The translations under genes were made by a program, and so were the position numbers. 64,000 nucleotides of DNA from positions 62,001 to 126,000 of the forward strand of contig JBBWZQ010000310.1 of the NCBI GenBank assembly GCA_039649115.1. The letters run 5' to 3'. Under the pieces are notes generated by a model, which ran no database searches, had not been told where the DNA came from, and saw nothing but the letters and a program-made list of their open reading frames with translations. The DNA comes from DATEJJ01 sp039649115. GTDB lineage: Bacteria; Actinomycetota; Actinomycetes; Mycobacteriales; Micromonosporaceae. Of the stretch, positions 1-10,388 are shown one piece after another (within the stretch, counting starts at the first letter, position 1; the number at the start of each line of letters is the position of its first letter).

Positions 1-2
1 CC

Positions 3-3000
3 ACCGGCACCCCCATCGCCAACTCGATCGTCGAGCTGTACACCGAGTACCGCTACCTGCGCCCGGACCTGATGGAGCAGCAGGGCATCACCGACATCGA
101 CTCCTGGCTGGCCACCTACGCCCAGGGAAAGGTCATCATCGAGGTCACCCCCGACGGTGGTGGGCTGCGCAACAAGACCCGCTTCGACTTCGTCAACCTC
201 GACAAGCTGGTCACCACGCTGCACGTGTTCGCCGACGTCAAAACCAAAGACGACCTCCCGCTGGAACGCCCACCGCTGGCCGCGCGCGCCGACGGGCAGC
301 GCCTGCCGGAGATGGTGGTCGTGCAGCCCAGCACGGAACTGCTGGCCAAGGTCGCCGAACTGGTCGAGCGGGCCGCGCGGCTGAAGGGCAAGCGGCCGGA
401 GAAGGGCGCCGACAACATCCTCAAGATCGTGGGGGAGGGCGCCGCGGCCGCCCTGGACCTGCGGCTGGTCGGCCTCACCACCGACGAAATCCAGAAACTC
501 GACGTGGCCGCGGACCGGATCGCGGGCTACTACCACGCCAACAAGGACCACATCTACCTCGGCGCCGACGGCGAACCGCACCGCACCCCCGGATCGTTAC
601 AGCAGGTCTTCTGCGATCTCGGTACACCCAACAAGAAGGACCCGAAGCGGTGGACGGCCTACGCCGCGCTGCGGCAGAAACTCGTCGACCGCGACGTGCC
701 CCGCGACAAGATCCGCTTTATTCACGAAGCCGACGACGACCGGGCCCGCGCCGAACTGTTCGCCAGTTGCCGCGACGGCAGAACCGCGGTGCTCATCTCC
801 TCCACCGAGAAGGGCGGCACCGGCGTCAACGCCCAGGACCGGATGCTGGTGCTGCACCACCTGGACACCCCATACCGGCCCTGCGACCTGGAGCAGCGTG
901 AGGGGCGCATCGACCGGCGCGGCAACCAGAACGACGAGATCCACATCGAGCGGTACGTCACCGAGCGCAGCCTGGACGCCTTCAAGTGGCAGAAGGTCGC
1001 CTACAAGGCCACCCTGGCCGACCGGGTGCTGACTGGCCGGGCCGGCGCCCGCGCCGAGGACGTCGGTGACGTCACGTTGTCCTACGAGGAGATCAAGGCC
1101 GCCTCGACCGGCCAGCCGTTGCTGGTCGACCACGCCAAGGCCAAGGCCGACCTGGCCCGGCTGGAGCGGCTGGAGCGCGGCCACCACCGCAACCGTGGCC
1201 AGCTGGACTGGACGATCAGGAACAGCCGGCAGGAGATCGCGATCGACCGGCAGGTGATCGCCGAGGCCGACGCGGCGATCACCCGGCGCGTCGACACCCG
1301 CGGCGACAAATTTGCGATGACCGTGCGCGGCGCCGCCTACCGCAAACGCGGCGAGGCCAACGACCGGCTCAAGACCGTCCTCGGGCTGATCCTCGCCGAC
1401 CCCCGCAACATGAACGGCCCCACGCTGGAGGTCGGCCAGATCAGCGGGTTCACCCTCACCGCCAAGGTGGAGAAGGCGATCGTCAACCGGTGGCTGCACG
1501 AAACCGTGCTGCTGCGGCTGGCCGACGTGCCCGGCGGCGAACTGCGGCTGGTCAACGACGACCTGGAAAAGGGCGACATCGTCTCCCGGCTGGAGAACCG
1601 GCTGGCCAAAGTGGAGTCGGTGCGCGACGGCGCGGCCGCCGACATCCAGCGGCGGGAGAGCGAGATCGCCCGCGCCGAACAGGAGCTGACCAAACCGTTT
1701 CGCCACGCCGATGACCTCGCCGAGGCCCGTACCCGCTTCCAGCAGCTCGACATCCAGGTCATCGCCCTGGCCGCCGCGTCGGAGGAGGAGGCCGCGGCGG
1801 CCGAACGCGGTGACGCCGAGGACGGTGAGCAACGCGAACCCGCCCCGGACGAGGCCCGGGCGGCCGCCGGCGGTCCCGGCCACGCCACCGGACCCGGCGC
1901 GGGGCCGACCGGCCACGCCGGCGCGGCCTCGGGGCAACAGCGCCGCGACCCCGCGCCGGTACGGGTCGGCGGGGCAGCCGAAGACGGCGCCACCATGGAG
2001 CAGGTTCTCGCCGAGGCGAGCCTCACCGCGCAACAGCGCGACTGGCTCACCACGCAGATCGGGCGGCTGACCACCAACCCGCGGGTAGCCATGACCGCCC
2101 GGGCCGCCCGCGACTACGACGACTTCCACCCGGTCTTCGACCCGGCGCTGGAAGAGTCGCTCCTCAGCGCCGCCGACGACGTCGACAGCGTCGGCGAAGC
2201 CCTCGCGATCTGGTACTTCTCGGCCGACCCGCAGTCCCGGGAGGCGTTCAGCCGGGCCGCCGGGCACGCCGTCTACGAGCAGATCCGGGCCATGCCCGCC
2301 CCGGCGCCCACCGAACCGGTCCGCGTCGAGGTGAACGGCGACATCGTGCGGGCCCACGGTGTCGCGGTCACCGACCAGCAGGCCCGGCTCAGCCTCGCCG
2401 CCGGAAACTTCACCGCCACCGCCGACCCGACCGTGTGGCAGTTGCCCGACATCCAGCCCTTGCAGGTCAAGCGCGAGGACATCATCCGGTTCGCCGCGCT
2501 AATGCGCCGCGCCGGCCGGCCCGTCCCGGTCACCGGCCCTACCACGGCCGAACCCGACGACGCCGCAGCGCCTCTGACGCTCGACCCGTGGTTGGCCAAC
2601 CAGGCGGACAGCATCCGGCGGGACATGACCGCCGAGGACAAGCAGTGGCTCGAACAGCAGATCCGCGACACCGCCACCAATCCCGAGGTCCACGCCGCCG
2701 CGTGGTCGCACCCCGAGGACGACTTCCACACCGTTGTCGCGGCCGCGCTGGCCGACCGGTTCGCCGACCGCGCCGAGCAGAACCGTTCCGAGTTCCTGCT
2801 CGCCTGCACGACCCCGAACTGGCTGCCCAGCGTGCACCGCGACCTGCTGCGCCACGCCAGCCGCCACCTATACCGCAGGATCCGGGCCACCGAGCCTGCA
2901 CCTGATGAGCTGACACCCGGACCCGACACGGTGCCGTACACGCCGGTCGCCGCCGGCGACCTGGCCCCCGGCGACCGGATCGTGGCCGGCTACAACCTCG

Positions 3001-6000
3001 ACGCCAGCCCCAAGGTGGCCGCCGTCGCTGAGATCAGCACCGGCGGTGGCCGGGTGTACATCGACCTCGCCGGCCAGGAGCAGCGGGAGACCTACTATCC
3101 CGGCGACGAGGTCCGCCGGGTCTCCACCCGCCGCAACGCCGACCTGTGGGTCGAACCACCACCGCACGACCCGACCGGGGACGATGACCGCAGCGCCGCC
3201 CTGCCGGAAACGCAGCGCGTGCGCCGCGGCCACCCGTTCTACCCGCCCGCCGCCGTCGTCGCCACCGTGCCCCGCCTCTACGCCACCGAACACCAGGCCG
3301 ACGGCGAGAAGGTGCTGCACCTGCACTACTTCGCCGGCGGCAGCGACTGGTGGGTCGCCGAGTACGACCCGGCCACCGGCGACGCCTACGGCTACGCCTG
3401 CCTCGGCGACCCGGACAACGCAGAGTGGGGCAACTTCAACCTCGTCGACCTGGAACGGGTCACCGCCGGCGTGCTCGTCATCGAACGGGACCGGCACTGG
3501 ACCCCCGTCCCCGCGGGCGAGTCCCGCCTACCCGGACACCGCGCGCCCAGCCCGTCGCGCGCACCGCAGCCAGGCGAGGACGAAACCGCCGCCGAACCCG
3601 ATGCTGCCCCGGCCCCAGTGGTACCCGCCCGCGGCGGGCTAGCGCCCACGGCCGGCGACGAACCGGTCACCATCGAGGTCAACGGCGACAGCGTGCTGGT
3701 GCGTGGCAGCGACAAGGCCGACAGCCAGATGCGCGACGCGCTGGCCGAGGCCGGGTTCAAGTGGTACCGCAGCCTGCAATGCTGGGGCCTACCCCGCAAC
3801 TGGCACCACGACACCCGCATGCAGCGGGTAGCGCAACTGCTGCGGCGGCTGCGCGAGCACGGCCGCATCCTGCCCGTCGAAGACCCCATCGACCGGCGCC
3901 TCGACGACCTGCCCGCCACCGGCCCGCTGACCCTGCAACCCGTCGAACGCAACGACCTGCGGGTGGGCGACCAGGTGCAGATGCGGACCACCGGAGCCGA
4001 CGCCTACCCCTGGCACGGGCTCGGGTTCCCCAACGACGACCGGGTCCTCGTCGAAGGCGTCTACGTGGGCACCACCGGCCTAGACGGCCGCGGTGAACTC
4101 CTCGACCTGGTGGTCACCGGCCCCGACGGGCGCCGCAACGAGATCGGCCGCCGGATCCTGCTCCTGCCGGAGAGCGTGCCTGTGCTGCGCGCCGAACCCA
4201 CGCCCGCCCCGAAGCCGGCGCCCGAAGACGAGCGCGTCGCCGCCCTACGCACCCACCTGAGCGAGCTGGCCGAGCAGGCCGAACGCGACGCCGAGCCCCT
4301 GGTCCGCGCCGACGAGCTGCGCCGGCTCGCCGCCTGGCCCACGATCCGGCTGTCCGAGGACGCCCGGTTCTTCGCGATCGCCCACCGCCCGCCCATGGAC
4401 GCCTCGCTGCCCGCCAGGTGGGAGGCCCGGGAAGCTACCATCGGCTTCCCGCTCACCCTCGCCACGACGAGGGTCGACGAAGACGCCGTCGACGGGCTCC
4501 TCGCCGCGCTGTCGGCCTCCGGTGTCGACTTTGCCTTCCAGGCACAGCACAAGTTCCCCGAGGCCAGCCGCGTCGAGATCAACCGGGTCCTCGTCGAAGC
4601 CCACGAGGCGGCCCGTACCCCATCGCCACCGCCGCCGGCCCCATCCGCCGCACCCACCGGCACGTCCGATGTGGACGGTGTCGAGGCGGAGCCGGAACCC
4701 GACGACGGTGCCGCCGACACCAGCCCCGCGCCGGAGCTCGACAACACGCCGCCGGCCGCCACTGTGGCGGCGCCGCCCGGGCCCGAGGCCACGCCACAAG
4801 CCGCCACCGTCGTGGCGCCGCCGGAACCCGATGCGCCAGCCGACCCGGAACCCGACTCGGCGCCGCCGTCGTGGGCCCAACGCATCCAGATCGTTGAGCG
4901 GGGCCGGGATCTCGTGGTCACCGGCACCACCGGCCACCCGCGCGAGGACGGCCTGCGCGGGCTACTCAAGCAGCACCGGTTCCGCTACAGCGGGGCACAA
5001 GGGGAGTGGCGCTACGCCGGCCGGTCCCAGGACCGGCCGGCCGCGGTCGGCGACATCCAACGCTGGCTGGCCGCCAAAGACCGCGCCGAGACCGCCCGCA
5101 AACCCGGCCCGCAGCTGCCACCCACCGCGCAGCAGCAACACATCATCGACGCCTACCGGACCGGACAGACCATCACCGTGCAGGCCCTGGCCGGCACCGG
5201 AAAAACCTCCACCCTGCTGATGCTCGCCGCCGACCAGCCCAGCCAGCGCATCGCCTACATCGCCTTCAACCGCTCGATCGCCGACGAGGCGCAGCGTAAG
5301 TTCCCCCGCAACGTGAACGCCAACACCGCGCACGGCTTCGCCAGGGCGGGCCTGGCCGGCACCACCCTGGCGGCCAAGGTCGACAAGGCCGGTCCCAAGA
5401 GTCCCGGGGCGCGGTGGCCCGAGGACTGGGCCCGTGCCCTCGACATCTCCCCGGTCGACACCGGCGATCAACTGGTGGAGCCGGAGACGATCGCCCGGCT
5501 GGTGATGGGCACGATCCGCACCTTTCGGGAGAGCGCCGACGACGCGATCGGCGCCACGCACCTACCGAAGGGCACGCTGCCCGCGCTGGCCGAACCCGTG
5601 CTGACCTACGCCGCCCAGGCGTGGCGAGACATCACCGACCCGGCCGGGCAACTGATGTTCGACCACGACGACTACCTCAAGATCTGGGCGCTTCACCAGC
5701 CCAGACTGACCTACGACGTGATCTTTTTCGACGAGGCGCAGGACATCAACCCGGTGCTGCGCAAGGTGATCCAGGATCAGCCGGTCCAGACCGTCGTGGT
5801 CGGCGATTCCAACCAGTCGATCTACGGATTCCGCGGGGCGATCGACGCCCTGCGCGGCTGGCCGGCCGACGTCGAACTCCCGCTGACCCAAAGCTGGCGG
5901 TTCGGCCCCGCCGGCGCCGAGGTCGGCAACCGGTTCCTGGGCCTGCTGCGCTCGCCCTTTCTGCTGACCGGTAACCCGGCCATGGACACCACGATCGGCC

Positions 6001-8741
6001 CGGTCGAGCAACCCGACGCGGTGCTGGCCCGCACCAACGCCGGCGCCGTCGCGGCCGTCTTCGACGCCTTCGATGCCGGGCGGCGGGTCGCCCTCGTCGG
6101 TGGCGGGCAGGCCATAGAGGAGATCGCCAAGGCCGCCAAGGACTTGCAGCGCGACCGGCGCACCAAACACCCCGAGCTGAGCCGTTTCGCCAACTGGGGC
6201 GAGGTCCGCGCCTACGTCGAGGAGGACGAGCACGCCCAGTCGCTGCGCGCGTTCGTCCGGCTGGTCGACCGGCGTGGCGCCGACGGGCTGCTGCACATGG
6301 TCCGGGAACTGGTCGACGAGGAAGACGTCGACACGACCGGCAAGCCCAACTACGACGTCATCGTCTCCACCGTGCACAAGGCCAAAGGCCGCGAGTGGAA
6401 CCAGGTCCGCGTGGCCGAAGACTTCCCCCAGCCCCAGGAAGACCTCGACAGCAAGCGGGTCGTGCTGCCCGACCCCGAGGAGCTGCGACTGGCGTACGTC
6501 ACGGTCACCCGAGCCCGCCAGCGCCTCGACCCGGGCTCGCTGGCCTGGATCAACGACTACGCCCCACGCGCCGGCGCTCCCGCCCCGGCCGCGGAGCTGG
6601 CGCACCACCGCGACAGCGTGGCAGACCTCCCGCCGGACACCGCCACCACCGGGCAGACCACCACCGCCGGCGCTGCATCGGCGGCGCCCGCGGTGGTGGT
6701 TGAAGAACCCAGGGTCGGCGGCGACGTGCCGGCGCACAGCCCGTACCAGGCCGGCGACCGGGTCCAGATGCATGGGTTCGCCACCGCCACCAGCGACCTG
6801 GGCCGTCGGGGCTTCGTCGGGGTTGTCCGCGGATTCCTCGGCTCCACGATCCTCACCGGCACCACCGACGACGGCTGGGCATGGTCGGAACGATGGGGCG
6901 CGCTCGTACCCGCAGGTGCACCCAACCGCAGCGCCGCCACGAACGCCGGCGCGGCGCCGCGCGCGCAGGAACGCCCCGATGTGGACGGACCGTTCACCCC
7001 CGTCGAGTTGGCCACCATCCGCAACGCGGTCGCCGACCACGCCGCCCGCTTCTATGGCGGCCCGGCCGGCTTCGGCCGCGACTCCGCCGCCCGCTACGTC
7101 AGTGAGGGGCAGCCACTGAGCGAGCTCCGCGACCGGCACGGCCGCAACGCGGTGTGGGAGGCGGTCGCCGTGCAGATCCGCGCCGACGAGTCGGTTCTGA
7201 CCCGCAGCGAGGAACAACGCGCCGCCGGGCAGCGCGAGCGCCAGGCCCGCATCGAGGCCCTCATGGCGCGAGCGGACACCGCGTTCGAACAGCGAGACTT
7301 CGACCTGACCGTACGGCTGCTCGACGAGGCGCAACTCGTCGACCCGGCCCACCGGCCCACCCTCGGCGGAACCTATCCGTATACCTGGGCCGAGCTGCGC
7401 AAGCTGGTCACCGACGCCAGCACCGAGCCCGCGCCGACACCGGACGCCACCCAACCCGAGCCCGACCCGCAGCAGCAACCGGCACCCGACACCGCCATGC
7501 TCGACCAGGCGACGGTCGTGCCGGTCCTGCTGGCGCACCCCGCCGAGATCGACCCGCACGACTGCCTCACCGCCGAACCGACGGCGGAGGTCACCAGCCT
7601 GGTCGACGGCGGCGCGTTCTCCCATCCTGCCGACCGCGACCCAGCCCAGTACGCCGAGGCCGCCGCGGACGTCGTCAAGCGGTGGCATGGCCTCGCCGCC
7701 GCCGAGCTGGGCCCCCCATGGGTCCAGGTCCTGAGCTCGGAGCAGGTGTCCGGCCACAAGCTGCACGTCGCGGCCGCCAACCTGGAGCAGGTCCGCGAGG
7801 CCCTCTCGCGGGTCTGGGTGGTATGTCAGCAGGCCGGGCTCGGCCTGAAGGCGGCCGGTGGCGAGGAGAACCTCGCGTACAACAACGGCAAGGGCCTGAC
7901 CATCTACCTCCCGCGGCGGGACACCATCCACCGTGACGCGTCCCTGGTCGCCGCCGCGCTCGATGGCTACCACCCTGGCGTCGACATCTACGGCGACACC
8001 CGCCTGTCCGACGCGGTGTGGCACCGCTACGAGTTCACCCACGACCCCGGTCACGACGTCGACCTGTTCCGGTACCGCCAGTTGTACCGGCCGGCGGACA
8101 GGCCGCAGCCTTCGGCAGCCGAGCCGGCACCGGCAGCCGCCCTGGACCGGGCGCCCGGATCGCCCGCGGTGGCGGATGACCGGGCAGGTCGCGAGGCCAC
8201 GTCGGACCACGCCGGCCGTGAGGGCGTCGCACCTGGACCGGCGGTCGCGCTGGACGCGTGGTTGCAGTCGCAGCCCGCGCGCCTGCGCGAAGGACTGCCG
8301 GCGACCGCCCGGCGATGGCTGTCCGAGCAGATCGCCGCGATCGCCACCGAACCCGCCGTCATCCGTGCCGCGCTGGCCGCCGGCAGCGCCGCCGACCTCG
8401 CCGCGGTGGATCGCCGACTGGCTGCTGAGATCAGCCGCAGCGAGGGCTGGCGCTTGCCCGAGGCCCGCAAAGGCCAGTTCTTCACCGACTACCTGGATCG
8501 GCCGGCAGTGCAGGACGCCCTGCACACGTTCGCCCGGCAGGTGGTGTACGACGCGCTCCGCGGGGCTGCCCCGCCGGTCGGCCCGGTCGCGGATGGCACC
8601 CGGTCTGCGACCGCAGCGCAACTCGCCCGGCTGGACACCGCGCCTGGGGTGTCCGCGGGCCCGGCTACCTCACCGGGGGATCGCGACGCCTACTCGAGCT
8701 CCGTGTCAGTGGCGGGCCGGCGGGCAGGCCCCGGTGTGTAG
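3..8741 (+). CDS. giant SNF2-type / UvrD-like double helicase, 5' end outside the window
   Basis: The reading frame is open from base 3, which already encodes SNF2 motif III (TGTPIANS), so the start lies upstream. Helicase C-terminal motifs run over about 600-1010, with the arginine-finger motif EQREGRIDRRG near 890-922. A complete second helicase of UvrD/Rep type lies at about 5110-6540: Walker A GTGKT at 5193-5207, Walker B DEAQD at 5730-5744, then GDSNQSIYGFRG and the motif VI region VTVTRARQR near 6500. Two repeat families lie around these engines: a 'WL..QI' alpha-helical module (about 1992-2290, 2580-2890, 8250-8570) and a 'VEVNGD...W.LP' module (about 2326-2520, 3664-3860, 4884-5080), joined by Pro/Ala-rich linkers. 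Such giant helicases occur on actinobacterial plasmids and phages, and a role in DNA unwinding during replication, transfer or protection is inferred. Substrate and partners are unknown. Confidence 0.9.
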   Translation, partial: TGTPIANSIVELYTEYRYLRPDLMEQQGITDIDSWLATYAQGKVIIEVTPDGGGLRNKTRFDFVNLDKLVTTLHVFADVKTKDDLPLERPPLAARADGQRLPEMVVVQPSTELLAKVAELVERAARLKGKRPEKGADNILKIVGEGAAAALDLRLVGLTTDEIQKLDVAADRIAGYYHANKDHIYLGADGEPHRTPGSLQQVFCDLGTPNKKDPKRWTAYAALRQKLVDRDVPRDKIRFIHEADDDRARAELFASCRDGRTAVLISSTEKGGTGVNAQDRMLVLHHLDTPYRPCDLEQREGRIDRRGNQNDEIHIERYVTERSLDAFKWQKVAYKATLADRVLTGRAGARAEDVGDVTLSYEEIKAASTGQPLLVDHAKAKADLARLERLERGHHRNRGQLDWTIRNSRQEIAIDRQVIAEADAAITRRVDTRGDKFAMTVRGAAYRKRGEANDRLKTVLGLILADPRNMNGPTLEVGQISGFTLTAKVEKAIVNRWLHETVLLRLADVPGGELRLVNDDLEKGDIVSRLENRLAKVESVRDGAAADIQRRESEIARAEQELTKPFRHADDLAEARTRFQQLDIQVIALAAASEEEAAAAERGDAEDGEQREPAPDEARAAAGGPGHATGPGAGPTGHAGAASGQQRRDPAPVRVGGAAEDGATMEQVLAEASLTAQQRDWLTTQIGRLTTNPRVAMTARAARDYDDFHPVFDPALEESLLSAADDVDSVGEALAIWYFSADPQSREAFSRAAGHAVYEQIRAMPAPAPTEPVRVEVNGDIVRAHGVAVTDQQARLSLAAGNFTATADPTVWQLPDIQPLQVKREDIIRFAALMRRAGRPVPVTGPTTAEPDDAAAPLTLDPWLANQADSIRRDMTAEDKQWLEQQIRDTATNPEVHAAAWSHPEDDFHTVVAAALADRFADRAEQNRSEFLLACTTPNWLPSVHRDLLRHASRHLYRRIRATEPAPDELTPGPDTVPYTPVAAGDLAPGDRIVAGYNLDASPKVAAVAEISTGGGRVYIDLAGQEQRETYYPGDEVRRVSTRRNADLWVEPPPHDPTGDDDRSAALPETQRVRRGHPFYPPAAVVATVPRLYATEHQADGEKVLHLHYFAGGSDWWVAEYDPATGDAYGYACLGDPDNAEWGNFNLVDLERVTAGVLVIERDRHWTPVPAGESRLPGHRAPSPSRAPQPGEDETAAEPDAAPAPVVPARGGLAPTAGDEPVTIEVNGDSVLVRGSDKADSQMRDALAEAGFKWYRSLQCWGLPRNWHHDTRMQRVAQLLRRLREHGRILPVEDPIDRRLDDLPATGPLTLQPVERNDLRVGDQVQMRTTGADAYPWHGLGFPNDDRVLVEGVYVGTTGLDGRGELLDLVVTGPDGRRNEIGRRILLLPESVPVLRAEPTPAPKPAPEDERVAALRTHLSELAEQAERDAEPLVRADELRRLAAWPTIRLSEDARFFAIAHRPPMDASLPARWEAREATIGFPLTLATTRVDEDAVDGLLAALSASGVDFAFQAQHKFPEASRVEINRVLVEAHEAARTPSPPPPAPSAAPTGTSDVDGVEAEPEPDDGAADTSPAPELDNTPPAATVAAPPGPEATPQAATVVAPPEPDAPADPEPDSAPPSWAQRIQIVERGRDLVVTGTTGHPREDGLRGLLKQHRFRYSGAQGEWRYAGRSQDRPAAVGDIQRWLAAKDRAETARKPGPQLPPTAQQQHIIDAYRTGQTITVQALAGTGKTSTLLMLAADQPSQRIAYIAFNRSIADEAQRKFPRNVNANTAHGFARAGLAGTTLAAKVDKAGPKSPGARWPEDWARALDISPVDTGDQLVEPETIARLVMGTIRTFRESADDAIGATHLPKGTLPALAEPVLTYAAQAWRDITDPAGQLMFDHDDYLKIWALHQPRLTYDVIFFDEAQDINPVLRKVIQDQPVQTVVVGDSNQSIYGFRGAIDALRGWPADVELPLTQSWRFGPAGAEVGNRFLGLLRSPFLLTGNPAMDTTIGPVEQPDAVLARTNAGAVAAVFDAFDAGRRVALVGGGQAIEEIAKAAKDLQRDRRTKHPELSRFANWGEVRAYVEEDEHAQSLRAFVRLVDRRGADGLLHMVRELVDEEDVDTTGKPNYDVIVSTVHKAKGREWNQVRVAEDFPQPQEDLDSKRVVLPDPEELRLAYVTVTRARQRLDPGSLAWINDYAPRAGAPAPAAELAHHRDSVADLPPDTATTGQTTTAGAASAAPAVVVEEPRVGGDVPAHSPYQAGDRVQMHGFATATSDLGRRGFVGVVRGFLGSTILTGTTDDGWAWSERWGALVPAGAPNRSAATNAGAAPRAQERPDVDGPFTPVELATIRNAVADHAARFYGGPAGFGRDSAARYVSEGQPLSELRDRHGRNAVWEAVAVQIRADESVLTRSEEQRAAGQRERQARIEALMARADTAFEQRDFDLTVRLLDEAQLVDPAHRPTLGGTYPYTWAELRKLVTDASTEPAPTPDATQPEPDPQQQPAPDTAMLDQATVVPVLLAHPAEIDPHDCLTAEPTAEVTSLVDGGAFSHPADRDPAQYAEAAADVVKRWHGLAAAELGPPWVQVLSSEQVSGHKLHVAAANLEQVREALSRVWVVCQQAGLGLKAAGGEENLAYNNGKGLTIYLPRRDTIHRDASLVAAALDGYHPGVDIYGDTRLSDAVWHRYEFTHDPGHDVDLFRYRQLYRPADRPQPSAAEPAPAAALDRAPGSPAVADDRAGREATSDHAGREGVAPGPAVALDAWLQSQPARLREGLPATARRWLSEQIAAIATEPAVIRAALAAGSAADLAAVDRRLAAEISRSEGWRLPEARKGQFFTDYLDRPAVQDALHTFARQVVYDALRGAAPPVGPVADGTRSATAAQLARLDTAPGVSAGPATSPGDRDAYSSSVSVAGRRAGPGV

Positions 8742-8844
8742 CGCCGGCTCAGCCGCAAGCGGCGCCGACCAGCGCGAGCCCGGCCGCCCCAGTGGGTCCG
8801 ACACCGCCAGGCAACTGCCGGCGGGGCAGGCTGTGATGACGACG

Positions 8845-9645
8845 CTACGCGGGTCGCGCCCAGGCCAGTACCGCGAGCATGAAAAGCGTGCCGGCAATGA
8901 GAAACGGGCCCAAGGCCATCTGGCTCGAGCGGGCGGCCCGACCGGCCAGCAACAGCACAACGCCGGCGAGGCTCGCGGCCAGGAGCCCCAGGAACACGGC
9001 GGCGAGCGCTGCGCCCCAACTCCACCAACCCAGCAGCGCGGCCGTCGAGGTGAGGAGCTTCGCGTCGCCCACCCCGAGGCCACGCCGCCCCAGCAGGGCC
9101 GTCAGCAGCACGGCCCCACCGAACGCGGCAGCGGTACCGGCGGATCGGGCAAGCCGATCCCATTGGCCGGCCGTCGCGGCCTCGACGAAGAGCAGCCCGA
9201 GCGTCGCGGCGGCGGCGGGGTAGGTCAGCACGTCCGGCAGTCGGTGCACCCGCGCGTCGATGAACACCAGTGGCACCGCGCAGGCCGCCCAGGCCAGTCC
9301 GGCCAGCAGCACCAGCGGCGACGGCGCGGCCAGCACTACCACCACGACCGCGACCACGGCAACGACCTCCAGTGCGTACGGTGGTGCGCCGACGTGCTCA
9401 CCACACCGGCCACACCGTCCGGCTGGCAGCAGCGCCATCCACCCTTCGCCGGTGACGCCCAGGCCGGCGCCGCACCCATCGCACGTCGTGCGCCAGGCGG
9501 CGCCCGGCTGCACGGCGAGCCGGGCGACCAGCCATCGCAGCGTCGGCGTACCGGCCGCCGCCAGCAGCATCCGCGATCGGCGTATGCAGGGGGAGCGGGA
9601 CGGCGGGTCCTGCCGGCCGGGCAGCTCCTCGGACCGCGTGTGCAT
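8845..9645 (-). CDS. type IV (class III) prepilin peptidase, TadV/CpaA-like
   Basis: A 266-residue polytopic membrane protein of the A24 aspartic protease family. The two catalytic Asp motifs are visible: FIDARVHRLPD in the middle and GVGDAKL further on, followed by ALGPFLIAGT. Ahead of them sits a cytosolic zinc-ribbon-like segment with two CxxC pairs (CDGC and CGRC), as in PilD-type enzymes but short. The ATG at 9645 has GGGAGG five bases upstream, so this start is preferred although it leaves a basic N-terminal tail. It is the only Tad gene on the minus strand and ends about 100 bp past the end of the convergent giant helicase gene. It should cleave the pilin-like proteins encoded at 16642-18126. 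Confidence 0.88.
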   Translation of the reverse strand: MHTRSEELPGRQDPPSRSPCIRRSRMLLAAAGTPTLRWLVARLAVQPGAAWRTTCDGCGAGLGVTGEGWMALLPAGRCGRCGEHVGAPPYALEVVAVVAVVVVVLAAPSPLVLLAGLAWAACAVPLVFIDARVHRLPDVLTYPAAAATLGLLFVEAATAGQWDRLARSAGTAAAFGGAVLLTALLGRRGLGVGDAKLLTSTAALLGWWSWGAALAAVFLGLLAASLAGVVLLLAGRAARSSQMALGPFLIAGTLFMLAVLAWARPA

Positions 9646-10388
9646 GAAGCCTCCCGTCTGCTTACCGGCAGGCGTGAGGGCTACCGGTCACCAACCAGCG
9701 TGCCCAATCGGGGGCCGACACGTCGAGGCGGGCGTGACGCCTGGCCGGCACACGCCCAGCATGTTCCCAGCCGCCCGTACCAGCGGGTAACGGCGCGAAC
9801 ACGGGGGATCGGCCGGCTGCGGTCGGATGCCCGCCCGCTGCCCGCGCCGACGACGCGGCTGACCTCCTATGTCGCGGACGCAGCAATCGATCGTGATCTA
9901 AGGGGTCAACCGGATACCAGAACAGCCATAGATCACCCAGAGTATTTGCGCTGGTTAACCTCTGTTGCGAAAGAGGCTCATGTGCCTATGCTGCCGTTTT
10001 GGGCAAACATTCACTGCTGTGAAGCGGCCCTGGCGGACCGCGACGGCAGCCGTCCAATGCGACGTCATGGGGGGCTCATGGACGTGCGGCTCGGCTTCAG
10101 CCTGTTGAGTGTCGATCTTGTCATCTCGTCACGCCCACGTCAACGTGGCCTTGCGAAAAGGTGCGGCCGGGTCTTCGCGACCTGTCGCCGGCTGCCAGCC
10201 CGGTACCAACCGCTGCGTTGGGGGGCAGAGCCCAGCGTTGTCCGGCTGTCCCGCGCCGCGACCAACCGGTCGACGGGCCCGCGGCGATCCTTTGACCGGC
10301 AGGTCGCGGCGGTGCGCCTCGCGTACCCGTGCGCCGTTCGCCGCCTGCCCCGACGCGGCGCCACCAGGTGCCGGCAAGGAGGGGCACG
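9646..10388. other. 743-bp intergenic region upstream of the Tad operon
   Basis: I see no convincing gene here. About 9885-10030 is markedly less G+C-rich than its surroundings and is the likely control region for the plus-strand Tad operon, and perhaps for the divergent peptidase. It contains an inverted repeat, GTGATCTA at 9893-9900 and TAGATCAC at 9929-9936, 28 bases apart. A 104-codon arginine-rich frame at 10078-10392 overlaps the next start as TTGA but has mixed codon use. I do not call it a gene. Confidence 0.45.

Noticed and set aside
5562..8621. Very long minus-strand open frame opposite the giant helicase
   Set aside because: It lies fully antisense to a clearly coding frame with helicase motifs; long antisense frames are normal in very high G+C DNA. 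Its composition is Gly/Arg/Val-rich and has no motif.
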